In this document: in pieces, positions 31,115-41,877 of the stretch
Position numbering within the stretch: position 1 is the first letter of the stretch
Layout of the letters: the number at the start of each line of letters is the position of its first letter
DNA from: Panopea generosa
Lineage: Eukaryota; Mollusca; Bivalvia; Adapedonta; Hiatellidae
Assembly: GCA_029582155.1 (NCBI GenBank)
Contig: CM055905.1
Span: 66,483,356-66,547,355, forward strand
Direction: 5' to 3'
Length of the DNA stretch: 64,000 bases
Position numbers and translations under genes: made by a program
The notes under the pieces: generated by a model
What the model was told of the DNA's origin: nothing
Databases searched by the model: none
Seen by the model: only the letters and a program-made list of their open reading frames with translations

Positions 31115-34100
31115 CTGCAAATACAAGAATAGCTCCATGTAATTGTCTTGGTTGTATCGTTATTGATCAATACTCACCTATACATGTATGTCCATGAAAT
31201 GTAATATAAGATAAAATCATGTACGATTTTCGTTACCGTTTGCGGTTTTGTTTTAATAGGTCGTTTATAAACAGTTGTTTTCGCGATTTTTTTTGTACGC
31301 CCGATTATCGATAAATCTGAACACACTTTATGTAATAACCAGAAATCTTAAGGTTTGTTAAAGTATCGAACGTACGAAATCGAGTCGAGCGATGTTCCGA
31401 TTAGTTGGAAATAGCCGAGAGTTATTCCGATTGCTTTAATCGGAACAACGCTCGGCCATTTCCGCCTTTCGTACGTAGGCGTCATTTATTTTAAATTTCA
31501 AACAACACATCAAAGAGATAGAACTGTTATGTAGAAAGGTGATGAAGTAAGTTACCCATGGGTGACAGAAATTGCATATCGACGTTTAAAGATGTTTTAT
31601 TTCTTACTTTAAAAAATGATCACAAAAATAACTGTAACCATAAAAAATTAATTTCTTTAAATCTAAGTAAGAAAAGTTTACCGACTAAAGTTACAATCAA
31701 ATCCTGTCTTTTGATACCAGAATCACAAAAGATATGTTGATTAGTTCAGGAAGGGTTGTATTTCCAGCATTTCAGTGGACAAATCCGATACTCAGATAAG
31801 CACCTGCAGTAACTTATCTCTGTTGATATGTCTCTGACTATACATGGTCATGTTTCATATGGCAGTATGTAAAGGGGACTCACCTTGTGCATGTCTTCCT
31901 GCGTCTTTAAAAATTCATTGCACTTCTTGATTGCTTGTCCATTTGGATTTGCACTGTCGGGATCGTCATCTTTAAGGTAAGGTACACCTCCCATAAGGGC
32001 GTTGTCAAATAAAATAGTTCCACCCTTTGCTAACAGGTCATTCGACATGATCGCCTGCAATATGATAGTGATTCGTCATTAATTGGTAAGACCTAAGTGT
32101 ATACAACCATCATTGTAGTAATGAACCAAGAAAAAGTTCTTATATTTTATGTATATATCTAATCAATTTATATGTTATGGGTTTGGTACATTAATTACTC
32201 TAATAAAAAAACTGTTGACAGAAATTGATGGCCTGTATATGTTTGTATGACTGTATTTGTGTGTGCATAACGAAGATTAAGGACAGAAAACATAAATCAT
32301 ATTATATGGCAGAGTCTTTTTTCTGGAAATTGGGTAGAGGTCCCAGCCTTCGAGATTGGGAAAACAGCTCGATTGAGGGTAAATTGGGAATTTTTAAAGG
32401 CTTTAAGCAATCTGGAAAATAAAATGTTATACTGTTAAGATCATGTTCTAACCAATAATGTTCAGATATTTAAATCAAACTTTATATCCAGTTGTGTTTT
32501 TTATCCCCTAACGTTAGAAAAGAATATTTTATTTTTTCATTTTGGGAATTTTTTGGACCTTAATTGGGATAAAAAACATGACTTTAGAATTGGAAAGCCG
32601 CCGATTTTCGGTCTCTGCTTAATAAGGTGAAAAGCAAAAGGACAGAAAACAGAAATACTAATAAGATCACTTAGATGCACAATATGCTCCAAAAAAAGAA
32701 AATAGTAGAATCGGTTTTCTGGAGTCTGAATCAACAAAAGTGTCTTTATTTTCTACTTTCAATTTAGATCCATTATCCAATAAAGCCATGGGTATGTGAT
32801 ATTGTCACCAACGTATCAAGATATTTATGGAAGGATTACTTTAAAGATAACATGCAATTGTTATATTATTGTAATTTAGAATGTTCTATGTTATAAAAAT
32901 GACATCGTCGGATTCCTACGCGTAATCCATTCCGATACTCTCCATTTATCACCCTTGGGAAATTACGCTACTTTTGCGTCGTTTTTTTAACGTAAGCTAA
33001 CGCTGACAACATCTGATCAAAACGGTGTTTGCATGAAACTACCGTTGCGATTGGATAACGTTCCTTTCATGAAATCGTGAAGGAACCAATCGTATGGTTG
33101 TATCGTGGCTCGGTAGAAATGACGCAAAGCTAGTGTAATATCCCACGGGTGATAAATGGAGAGTAACGGAATGAATTACGCGTGGGTGTCCTACGATGTA
33201 AAAATGCACGAGTTATAAGTTATTACAAGAAATTATGAACACATGATTAATTAAAACCAAAGGTCACTGTGTGACAACTTAATGGGATTACATGAAAAGC
33301 AAATGTAGCCTTAAAGTTTTTGTCATTTAGAGATGGCAGGTCGTGTTCGGGGTAAGATATGGGCGTGTTTAATTTAGAGTTAGTAATTAAGAAATTAACC
33401 AAAGAAAAGGTAGCAATGAGTTGACCAATGAGAAAATAAAGCTCGGTGCCTTTTTGGTAGGGTGAAGGGTCAGTTTTAGTGTTAGACAGACCTTGGTGAG
33501 GTTAACATGTGAACTTGTGAATTAAAACTTAGATATAAAAAGTAATGATTGTTGATACTTATATAAACATGTGAATTAACTTGGGTTAAATGAGACCATC
33601 CTCGTTTAAGTGTATGTTATGCCACACAATACCTTGAAATAGTCTATATAACCGTCCTTGTTAGCATCAATGAATACTACATCAAACTTCTGCTTCTCCT
33701 TGGCAAGTTCTTGTAAAGTGTCGTTCGCTGGACCTGTAACAATGGCTGAACAATTTATAAAAAAAAGATATGGCTGCTGTTTTCATCAACATAGTGTTAC
33801 TATGGTTACGCGAGAATATGGTAATAATTACAAGGTATTAAAATAAAAGTCTATACATATTACACAAAACATTTTGTTTTACCTATACGAATTTCGATCT
33901 TTCCACCATGTGGCGATTTGTCAAAGAAACTTCTAGCTACATCTTCCAGGTATGGATCGTATTCACATGTGATTACTTCTCCATCCGCCGGAAGTACTTC
34001 TGCGCATGCCAAAGCTGCATATCCGGTAAACATCCCAATTTCAAGAACTCTTTTCGCCTTTGACATGCTAACTAAACTTTGAAGAAAATTACCTTTAAAA

Positions 34101-36223
34101 AGAAGAATTCAGTCGTATTAATTTAAAGTACCAATGACTTGTATTTTATAAATACCGATTACGTTCAAACCAATTGGTGCGTGTGCGCATGGGTGAGTTA
34201 TTGTTATTACTAATGTTTTACTTGAAAAGTAAAAATAAAATTTTCTCATTCTATAAAGGAAACTCAGATGCTTTCAATTCTGCCTCTTTGTCCATTTCAG
34301 GACATGACTATTAATTAAAGAAGATTTGCCACGGTGTGTATGTTATTTACTCTCATTCAAAAATGGTTTCAGAATAAACATTGCCATTCTTTTTCATATT
34401 GAACTGATACCACCGTTCTGCACACGTTTCAAGCAGAGGCACAATAAGCAGGTAATAGTGTAACTAATAATACACATGTGATATGGTTTAATAACATTTC
34501 TTCCCATTTTAAAAGACACGTGTTTAAAGTTTCAAAGTAATTCATAAATAATATTTTCCCAGTTAAAAATAAGAAAATAGGCCTATGTGTCCAACATACA
34601 AAGGACACAGCTATGACAACAGCATAAACACTGTTATAATCATCACGTTGGTGAACCGATGTGACTTTATCTATAAATGGTATAAATAACGGAGGGAATG
34701 TTTCCGCTTCATGCATCCTTTTTCGCAGATAACGTTCATAAAAGTTCATAACAAGACACGAAACAAAGATGAATATCATCTCTACGTAGAGATGAACCAA
34801 CGGTGCTATCAAGTGGCCGTGAAAAACTCGTACATATATTGTATTCGTAATTTTCAGTCTACCACATTCCCTGACGTCTTCCGAATCAGATATGCTGAAG
34901 CTTACCAAACTGTGACGTCGTTCAACTTCCGCTTAACAAAACTGCCCAATCAGCGGGCACATATCTAACTACTATGGGACACATGCAAAGAGAGAGAGAG
35001 AGAGCTCATAGGAGCTTGGAGAGTGGATAGTAACGTTTAATGGGGGTGGGCAGGTCCCCTAGCGTATATATAGAGACCTGTCCATCCCCATTAAACGTTA
35101 TTATCCACTCCCCAAGCTCCTGTGAGAGAAATGGGCGTTCTACTGTCTACGTATTTTTTAATTGGAAAATGTAATAAACTTACAGAAATTAACGTGAAAA
35201 TGTAAGTGTTATTTTAACTTAAGTTATTCTTTAACTAAGTTAACTAAGAAGCCTTACGAATACGGATCTTTAATTTTAAACAAAAGATAGGCTATACCAA
35301 ATTCGGCAAAGGTACAAGCAACCACATACTAACCAATCTTTTTATGAAAAAAAAATAGAGTTCTGTGAAGGGCAGGCGATTTAAAAAATCAAATACCTTC
35401 CAGAAAACCGCTCATCATAAACGGACGTAAATTCCACTTCGTTTTTCCCTCTTTGAATGCTTCCTCGAACGGGTGTGACATCGTATCTGTGGCCAGGGTG
35501 GTCAGCGCTGCACTTGAATCAGATGAGATTCTCTCGCAGTACTCATCCCTTGCCTTCAATTATTAGCAATAAGCAGATAATTAATATATAGTTTATCTTA
35601 TAGTGTATATATCGAAAAAAAACGCTATATATGTCTTAAAAAATAAGATAATATTTGATATGGATAAAAAGCATGTCAGAATCATTAATAAATCAAATCT
35701 GAATGGTTTTGACTGTCAAATCCACCAAAAAGTGAAAAATCGATATTTAAATCAGAATGGTAAACTTGAAACGAAATCCCCATTCTCAAAATAAATAGCA
35801 ATTAAATACTGATTGACGACCTTCATTTCGCCATTCGGACTTTTTCTAAGATGAAATGATTTTCAGTGAACGCTCGCGTATATATAAATTAAAGAAAAAA
35901 AAAAACAGGCCGGACCGGCGAAAATAAATCAGAAGAAGTTGAAAGGGATGATAAGCTAGAAGAGCACAATAAGTTCCCCAGAATAAAAAAGATAGAAAAA
36001 AGGAAGGTAGGTAACTTGTGTGAATCTAATATGTTTGTAATCCCTTGGTTTGTACAATATAGTCGTATTCGATGCATGTTACATGTTTGGTAGATAATGG
36101 TACCTTTATAAGTTCGGCTGCCTTATCTATTCCCTTAGTGACTGATTCATCTATTCCCTTTTCCTGGCACAATTTTTGCAGCTTATAAAGTTCTTTAAGT
36201 GCTGGATCTCTGACCGCCGGCAT
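31052..36223 (-). CDS. SAM-dependent O-methyltransferase, caffeoyl-CoA OMT / COMTD1-like class, six coding exons, 273 aa
   Basis: Class I methyltransferase moving a methyl group from SAM to a hydroxyl, probably of a catechol-like small molecule. Exons on the minus strand: 36223-36104, 35553-35397, 34092-33883, 33733-33633, 32054-31884 and 31114-31052 (stop TGA). All junctions are GT-AG, phases match, and the total is 822 nt. Seen in order: helical N-terminus; MMSGFLEG; motif I VLEIGMFTGYAALAC; acidic ribose site ITCEYDP; FDVVFIDANKDGYIDYF; GGTILFDNALMGG; and C-terminal VLVPIRDGLFIVRRK. The D of FIDAN and the D-N of LFDN sit where this family binds its metal ion. The length is normal and nothing is missing. 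No membrane anchor is seen, so it is probably cytosolic. ATG has A at -3, and an acceptor TTTTTTTTCAG eight bases before it implies an untranslated upstream exon. Confidence 0.95.
31370..31482. repeat. Imperfect palindrome in methyltransferase intron 5
   Basis: ACGTACGAAATCG, GAGCGATGTTCCGATTA and GGAAATAGCCGAG face TAATCGGAACAACGCTC, GGCCATTTCC and CTTTCGTACGT. Confidence 0.6.
31884..32054 (-). CDS. O-methyltransferase coding exon 5 (second metal site)
   Basis: The acceptor CATATTGCAG precedes GCG ATC ATG, and the donor is AAG|GTGAGT. Fifty-seven codons, AIMSNDLLAKGGTILFDNAL to FLKTQEDMHK. The D-N pair of LFDN is the second metal site. Confidence 0.95.
32903..33199. mobile_element. MITE with about 65-bp terminal inverted repeats, in methyltransferase intron 4
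   Basis: CATCGTCGGATTCCTACGCG, TAATCCATTCCGATACTCTC and CATTTATCACCC at the left face GGGTGATAAATGGAGAGTAA, CGGAATGAATTACGCGTGGG and TGTCCTACGATG at the right. The interior has no open frame. Confidence 0.8.
33633..33733 (-). CDS. O-methyltransferase coding exon 4 (metal site)
   Basis: The acceptor TTGTTACAG precedes GT CCA GCG, and the donor is AAG|GTATTG. It encodes PANDTLQELAKEKQ, then KFDVVFIDANKDGYIDYFK. FIDAN is the first metal-ligand motif of the family. Confidence 0.95.
33883..34092 (-). CDS. O-methyltransferase coding exon 3 (SAM-binding motif I)
   Basis: The acceptor TTTTTAAAG precedes GT AAT TTT, and the donor is ATA G|GTAAAAC. It encodes NFLQSLVSMSKAKRVLEIG, MFTGYAALACAEVLPADGE and VITCEYDPYLEDVARSFF: the glycine-rich SAM loop and the acidic residue after beta-2. 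Confidence 0.95.
34855..34982 (+). mobile_element. MITE family B copy, internally deleted
   Basis: CAGTCTACCACATTCCCTGA, TCTTCCGAATCAGATATG, ACTGTGACGTCGTTCAACTT, CCAATCAGCGGGCAC. The GGGAATTCC block is missing. It lies in methyltransferase intron 2. Confidence 0.6.
34985..35135. repeat. Long hairpin, arms of about 60 bp, in methyltransferase intron 2
   Basis: CTCATAGGAGCTTGGAGAGT, GGATAGTAACGTTTAATGGG, GGTGGGCAGGTCCC faces GAGACCTGTCCATCCCCATT, AAACGTTATTATCCACTCCC, CAAGCTCCTGTGAG. The loop is about 16 bp (TAGCGTATATATA). It is preceded by (GA)8. Confidence 0.8.
35397..35553 (-). CDS. O-methyltransferase coding exon 2
   Basis: The acceptor TTGAAG precedes GCA AGG GAT, and the donor is GAA G|GTATTTG. 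It encodes ARDEYCERISSDSSAALTTL, then ATDTMSHPFEEAFKEGKTKW, then NLRPFMMSGFLEG, the helical lid and substrate-pocket region. Confidence 0.9.
35605..35870 (-). mobile_element. Family C copy, minus orientation, in methyltransferase intron 1
   Basis: Reverse complement gives CGAATGGCGAAATGAAGG, GAATGGGGATTTCGTTTCAA, TTTTTGGTGGATTTGACAG and CATGCTTTTTATCC, in the family order. Confidence 0.6.
36104..36223 (-). CDS. O-methyltransferase coding exon 1
   Basis: Forty codons, MPAVRDPALKELYKLQKL to GIDKAAELIK, ending AAG|GTACC in phase 0. The exon itself begins at 36231 after TTTTTTTTCAG, leaving 8 nt of 5' UTR. Confidence 0.88.
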
Positions 36224-36239
36224 CTTGGTAACTGAAAAA

Positions 36240-37091
36240 AAACCACATATTTAGATAAATGGAAACCAAATTATTACCGTCAAGTGTGACATTTTGTAAT
36301 GATCGTTCATGTTTTGTCAACGTTATTATGGAGGGCATTTGTTAGCCGGGCTTAACGTGAAAGGCACAGCCCATCTGATGTCGTCGTGTTCGAAAGTTGC
36401 AGTGTTGGTCATCGCAAAAATAATCGTACGCGGCAGGGACTATTTTTTTATAAGTGCTTGAATTTCTTTAACCGTTTAAACAAATTTCATTTCTATTTAT
36501 ATATACAGAAAAGGGGTTGGGCCATAAGTTCTTCCAACATTAGATTCCGCCCTCCCCCTAGAGTTTAACAAATAATATGTAGAGAACGGCAGTTGAAAAC
36601 AAATAAAAAAAATAAATATGACGGACAAAAAGACAGAATTGTAAGAGAATGAGAGCAGAGAGAAAAGAAAACTTATAACAAACCTTAAAAATACCAAAAT
36701 GTATGTTTAACATAGTTAATTGGACAGGTTTTCACAAGAAGACGACAGTGTGATCCCGTGATTAAATATAGATAAACATTCGAGATTGACCGACTACAAA
36801 ATTTGTTTACATATAATAACTTTGCATAAGTTTAGTTAGCGTACTACATCATACTTGTACATACTGGAAAGCTTACCAAATTTTCTTGGAATGTAATACG
36901 TCAACTTAATTTGAAAACCGGTTTGTACTTTTGATATAGTCCTGGACAGCTTGAAAAATGTTTTCATCCAATTTTAGATTCTTATTTCCAAATAGTTTCA
37001 GACGGGTCCGTTTTACCTCGTTCTGAACTTGTGTTATTATGATCTAGATTTGTTGTTGTTTTTGTTGTTGTTGTCGGGGAGCAAGTGATAA
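36240..37091. other. Probable 5' UTR intron of the methyltransferase
   Basis: No repeat family recognised apart from a TTGTTGTTGTTTTTG stretch at 37052-37075. Confidence 0.4.
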
Positions 37092-37140
37092 CTGCAGTAA
37101 TATATATCCCGAAGAGTGTGTATTTTTGAACTTTATATAG
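37092..37140 (-). promoter_or_regulatory. Degenerate second copy of the promoter/first-exon segment
   Basis: About 45 bp resemble the segment at 37570-37615 (CTGCA-TAAT-ATATCCC-AAGA-TGTGTAT, then TGAAC), roughly three quarters identical by eye, again with a TATATAAAG on the minus strand. The donor position reads CTGCAGTTATC, not GTAAGC, so it cannot splice in the same way. Confidence 0.35.
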
Positions 37141-37568
37141 TATGTACATCAACATACAGAAATCAAATACATATAAAATGAAATATCAATATTTAATACA
37201 TATATGTTGTTTAACAGAAATCAAATAGATGTTGTTAAATAGAATTCAAATACATATTATGTTACAAAACAGAATCAATTATCAATAAACATTACTACAT
37301 GATTTTAATAGATGGGGAATTACTCGCTTATGTGAGAGATTGTGAAAGGTATAAGGTATAGCGACTTAAATTAATTATAGTCTAGTTACTAAATGTAATT
37401 CTTAATTTCTTAATAACATAATGATCATAATTGTTAGGTGACCAATATATTTTTAAACATCATTTAAAATCATTAAATCGAAACAGTTTTAACTCAATAT
37501 TTTAACCAGAAATTTGAGTTATAGTATATAATTTAAACAGAATATTTGAAATAAAACCTTTTGCTTAC

Positions 37569-37630
37569 CTGCAATAATTGATATCCCAAAGACTGTGTAT
37601 ATCTGAACTACGAGACCAATCTATATATAC
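37569..37630 (-). promoter_or_regulatory. Probable TATA promoter and untranslated first exon of the O-methyltransferase
   Basis: On the minus strand, TATATATAG (37629-37621) is followed about 28 nt later by an initiator-like TAGTTCAG and then ATTATTGCAG|GTAAGC, a near-consensus donor with exon end at 37569. The downstream partner would be the acceptor at 36233-36232 just before the ATG exon. Spacing and donor strength fit a short 5' UTR exon of about 25-30 nt. This is inferred from motifs only; no transcript was seen. Confidence 0.45.
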
Positions 37631-38049
37631 ACCTCTTTCAGGATATGATTACAGAAAACTGTTTAATTATTGGATTTTGGTTTGATTGTCCTTAAGGCAC
37701 AAATTAAACTAATAAACATTTCATGTTCTTCCGTTTAACTTATGATATAAAAATAAAGATTAATAATTACATTTCAATAAGTATGGCTAACATGTTATTT
37801 AATATTTCAATAATAATTGTTGAAGTTATAACTTAAACATAAAAATATAATTTGTACAATTTCACAAAATAAAATCTTTGTAAAAAAAACAATAATACAT
37901 TAATATTAAACGGATGTAATTCTCTCGTAGATTGGAAAAGTGAATGTCTTGAATTTCTTCTTTTTTTTCATGTATTTAATATAAGCAAGCAGAAATAAAT
38001 CCAACAAAGACGATACTAATATATTGTGAAGATTGTATTATGTCATTTT

Positions 38050-39693
38050 ATTTAAAACAAGAAATGCCACTGTTAAGTGTCATATACCCCCCAAATGGTC
38101 TGTGAAAAATAACAATGTATGACATAATAAGTAGCGATGTATCCGTGAATAGCAAGAGTAATGGACCAATGTTTCAGACTAGATATGCAATTTCATGTTT
38201 TTTCACATTAAAGCATGACCTTGACCTTTGTGTAGCTTTGACCTTGACATATGATGTAATGGTCTGGGCATTTCATCAGTTAAATGCAGGTGAAACATTA
38301 TCATGACATGCTGATCACTTGTGTCAAGCTATTTTAAAATCCCTAAATGTAAGTTACAGATCAATTGTTGATCAACTGATAAATTGAAACAAGTGTTTTT
38401 GAAATTCATCCATGTATGATAAAGTTAAAGGAAGAATTGAAATCTCAAACAGATTCAAAGTGTTGTCATACATACTCAAAATGTGACCGTGTCTAGGTTT
38501 AACTTATGACACGTCGTCATGTCATCTTGATAAATTGAGCCAAGTTTAAGAGAAAGTCACAGACCAGACACGCAATATCAAACAAATTGATAGTGTGACC
38601 TTGACCTTTGAGGAAAGGTTCTGGGTCTTACATGCGACACTTAATTATGTCATGTTTATCAACTGAGCTAAGTGTTTTTTAAAATATATCCATATATAAC
38701 ACAGTTATAGATTGGTCAAGAGATCTCACACAGACTTAAAGTGTTGTCAAACAAACTCGAAGTGTGACCTTGACCTTTGAGATACGCATGTGGATCTAAC
38801 ACGTGACACTTTGAAATGCCATGCTGATGAAGTAAGCCAAGTGTTTTTGGAATTTATCCATAGGTGACACAGTTTCAGACTGAAAGTGTTATCAACCAAA
38901 TTTAAATTGTGACCTTGACCATTGAAGTGAGATACATCGTCATGTTATGTTGATCATTTGTAGCAAGTATTTATAAACCCATCTATGCGTGACAGTTACA
39001 GATCGGACACGAAATTTCACACGAACTCAAAGTGTTGTCAAAGAAACTCAAATTGTGACCATGACCTTTGAGGTACGGGTGTGTGTCTTACTCGCTACGT
39101 GCCATGATGTTATGTTGATCATTTGAAGCATTTATCATTAAAATTCATCTATGCATGACAAAGTTACAGGCCGGACACGAAAGCTCACACAAACTCAAAG
39201 TGTTGTCAAACAAACTCATATTATGACCTTGACCTTTGAGGTACGGGTATGGGTCTGACTTGCGACACGTCATCATGTTATGTTGATAATTTGTAGCAAG
39301 TATTAACAAAATCCATCTATGCACGACACAGTTACAGGCCGGAAACGAAATCTCACTCAAACTCAAAGTGTTGTCAAACAAACTCAAATTGTAACTTTGA
39401 CCTTTGAGGTACGGTTGTGGGTCTTACTCGCAACACGTCGTCATGTTATGTTGATCATTTGTAGCAAGTATCAACAAAATCCATCTATGCATGACACAGT
39501 TACAGGCTGGAAACAAAATCTCACAAAAACTCAAAGTGCTGTCAAACAAACTCAAATTGTGACCTTGACCTTTGAGGTACGGGTGTGGGTCTTACCCGCG
39601 ACACGTCGTCATGTTATGTTGATCATTTGTAGCATGACACAGTTACAGGCCGGAAACGAAATACCGGACGGAAGGACGGACGGACAAAGGGAG

Positions 39694-39735
<42 letters not shown>
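38050..39735 (+). repeat. 168-bp-period repeat element ending in GGACGGAC and 40 G
   Basis: TGTGACCTTGACCTTTGAGG recurs at about 38597, 38765, 38910, 39055, 39223, 39391 and 39560. Each period also has GACACGTCGTCATGTTATG, TTGATCATTTGTAGCAAGT, AAATCCATCTATGCATGACA and CAGTTACAGGCCGGA. Left units are more worn. The element starts near GAAATGCCACTGTTAAGTGT and ends GACGGACGGACAAAGGGAG. I recall repeats of this style as common in bivalve genomes; the class is unresolved. Confidence 0.75.
39696..39735. repeat. (G)40 homopolymer
   Basis: Forty consecutive G by count, closing the 168-bp-period element. A (C)17 run lies 200 bp further at 39934-39950. Confidence 0.9.
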
Positions 39736-39736
<1 letters not shown>

Positions 39737-39933
39737 ACAAATGTTGCATTAAATAAAATAAAAGCCACAATAATATTAATCAAATCATGACGCCGTATGA
39801 ATATTTATGAAAGACTGGCAATCAGTACTTTCACGTACAACAAAAACGACACACGTAAAAGACCCCTCAAAACAGTCAAGAGCTTTTATTCAATGACGTA
39901 GACCTATCACTAACCCGAACCCCTTCCCCTCCA

Positions 39934-39950
39934 CCCCCCCCCCCCCCCCC
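39934..39950. repeat. (C)17 homopolymer
   Basis: Seventeen C by count, preceded and followed by shorter C runs (CCCCTTCCCCTCCA before, ACCCCCC after). Confidence 0.9.
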
Positions 39951-40752
39951 CACCCCCCATAGAGTGTGTCTTATAAAGTCGCGGGTTTTAGTTTTTAATG
40001 GATTTTCGTATTTGTCGTGTTTTCGTTGCGACATATGACACAAATCGGCCACCATAGTTAGGAGATAAAACTTTAAAACGGTGTGCATGATTAATCTCAA
40101 TATATATGCATAAAATGGCGATAGTGTGTGTTTACGTGTACGTGTACGTGTAAGTTTATGTAACATATATTCTAACACGCAAGGACACTAAATATACTGT
40201 AGATATTTAAACTAAGACAAACAGTTTAGAAATACATTGGATGGTCTGGTTCTCGGACGCAAAATGATTTCGGCGTTGCCTTCACATCTTATATTATATG
40301 AGACCGAGGACCAGTATATACATAAAAAGTCATGTAAAAACGCACGTGCAGGGGCGAAGACACGAATTGTAATGTTGTAGAAATGGCAAATGAGTGATGT
40401 GACATTCAAAATAAAAGAAGAAATGCTTTGACATCATCTATAAATATAGACGTACATGCCGTGAGGTATGAGTCATTTCCCCTCCGTCTATTTTTTTCTG
40501 CATAAAAGACAGCATCTGTTTTAGTAAACTTCACCTAAACAAACATACGTGAGATGTAGATGTTATACACATATGCATACTAGTGTATAATGTATATGTA
40601 AATATAATGTATAAATAGATCACATGACTTATGCCAACCGTATAAAAGCTAGAACAGATACCTTAAGTTACACATAATTACCATGTATAGCCATCTTAAA
40701 ATTAATGTAAATTCACTGTTTTCATAATTAAGTATGTAAAGTAAACATTTAC
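39951..40752. other. Upstream of the methyltransferase, no gene seen
   Basis: Contains a CGTGTACGTGTACGTGTAAG stretch at 40134-40153. Open frames of 65-100 codons here run through homopolymers and are not credible. Confidence 0.45.
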
Positions 40753-41257
40753 CTGATATACGAAAGAGACAGCAACACAACTGGTACGGGTATACGCTTT
40801 CACTGTTAGCTACATTGACCGGGGGCGTGTTGTAAAGTGTGACACGGTTAGATAACTGCTGATAATAGTGTTATACCAATCGTGAAACATCGGGTATCTC
40901 CGTATCCTCCGTATAATACACTATTGCGTAGCATAAAGGCCGAGGTGATCAGGTTTGGGTAGTGGAATAATTACAGTTATAATATGCTAATATGATAAGT
41001 TATGATAAGGAATTCTTATACAAGATCTTGGTTATGATAAGAAAAAAAGAAATTGGCGGTTGTACCTATTTTCACAATTTTGTGTTTCGCACGCCGCACT
41101 TTAGATTACTTCTCTTACTGAGTGGTGACCGCCAGGTGCGCTGTTTTATTTACAAATGGCAGCCTCCAGCTGTTTCGCTTCACGCAGGGGGATTAATTAA
41201 TTTAGCAACTTGCATCTGCTGTGCGTGTTATGTGAGATAAGGCGTGCAAATTTACAG
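40753..41257. promoter_or_regulatory. Possible divergent promoter with exon-like ends on both strands
   Basis: On the minus strand, a GC-box-like ACACGCCCCCGG is followed by CTTTCGTATATCAG|GTAAATG (donor at 40752-40751), a candidate alternative first exon for the methyltransferase. On the plus strand, a CpG-containing stretch around 41090-41230 includes TTACAAATGGCAGCC (good start context, but open for only 14 codons) and then TTTACAG|GTAATT at about 41257. Together they resemble head-to-head first exons. No coding sequence backs this. Confidence 0.22.
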
Positions 41258-41499
41258 GTAATTTATATCTTACACAATCTTAATTTGACGAATTGTGTTA
41301 GTTAACGGAAGTGATTTTATTTTAGCGTACATATTGATGGAAAGTTTCGTTTGCAAACCGATTTTCTCTGATCGGTTGCCACACTTAAATTAAGTATATT
41401 TATAGCTAGTTTAGTTTAAACAATATTTTATTCACATAAGTACATATATTTAGCATACATTTAACAATAAAGTCATACGTTTAACGAATTATGTGGAAA

Positions 41500-41877
41500 G
41501 GATACAGAAAAAAGCTTTAGAAGCTTGTGTAAATCTGCTTCCATAACAGTTATTTTACATTTCTTATAAACTTTATCATATTGTTCCGAAATAATTTCAA
41601 TTTGGCCAAATGTGCAAAAATTGATTAAAGAAATAATGGTTTATTCAGAATATTTCAAAAACTAATAAAGAGAGTATTGGTTGAAGAGAAGGAAAGAAAG
41701 AAAGAGACTCCACTGATTTTATTTTCTTTATCGGTTCATTCCGATACAGGGGATAGGTATTTTCCAAGTTTATGTTTATCAATCCAATCCATTCATTAGC
41801 CATTGTTTCTTACTATCCAAGATCAAATAGAGGCTTGTTGTTATAATTAAGTAGGTAAAAAACATAACAAGTCATTA
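41500..41877 (-). mobile_element. Probable 3' UTR of the jockey-type LINE
   Basis: AT-rich non-coding sequence directly after the ORF2 stop of the LINE copy, including an AAAG-rich stretch at 41690-41707. The 3' boundary is uncertain and no clear poly(A) tail is seen. Confidence 0.3.

Noticed and set aside
39319-39756. 145-codon open frame
   Set aside because: Lies inside the 168-bp-period repeat and ends in a poly-Gly run made by the G40 tract.
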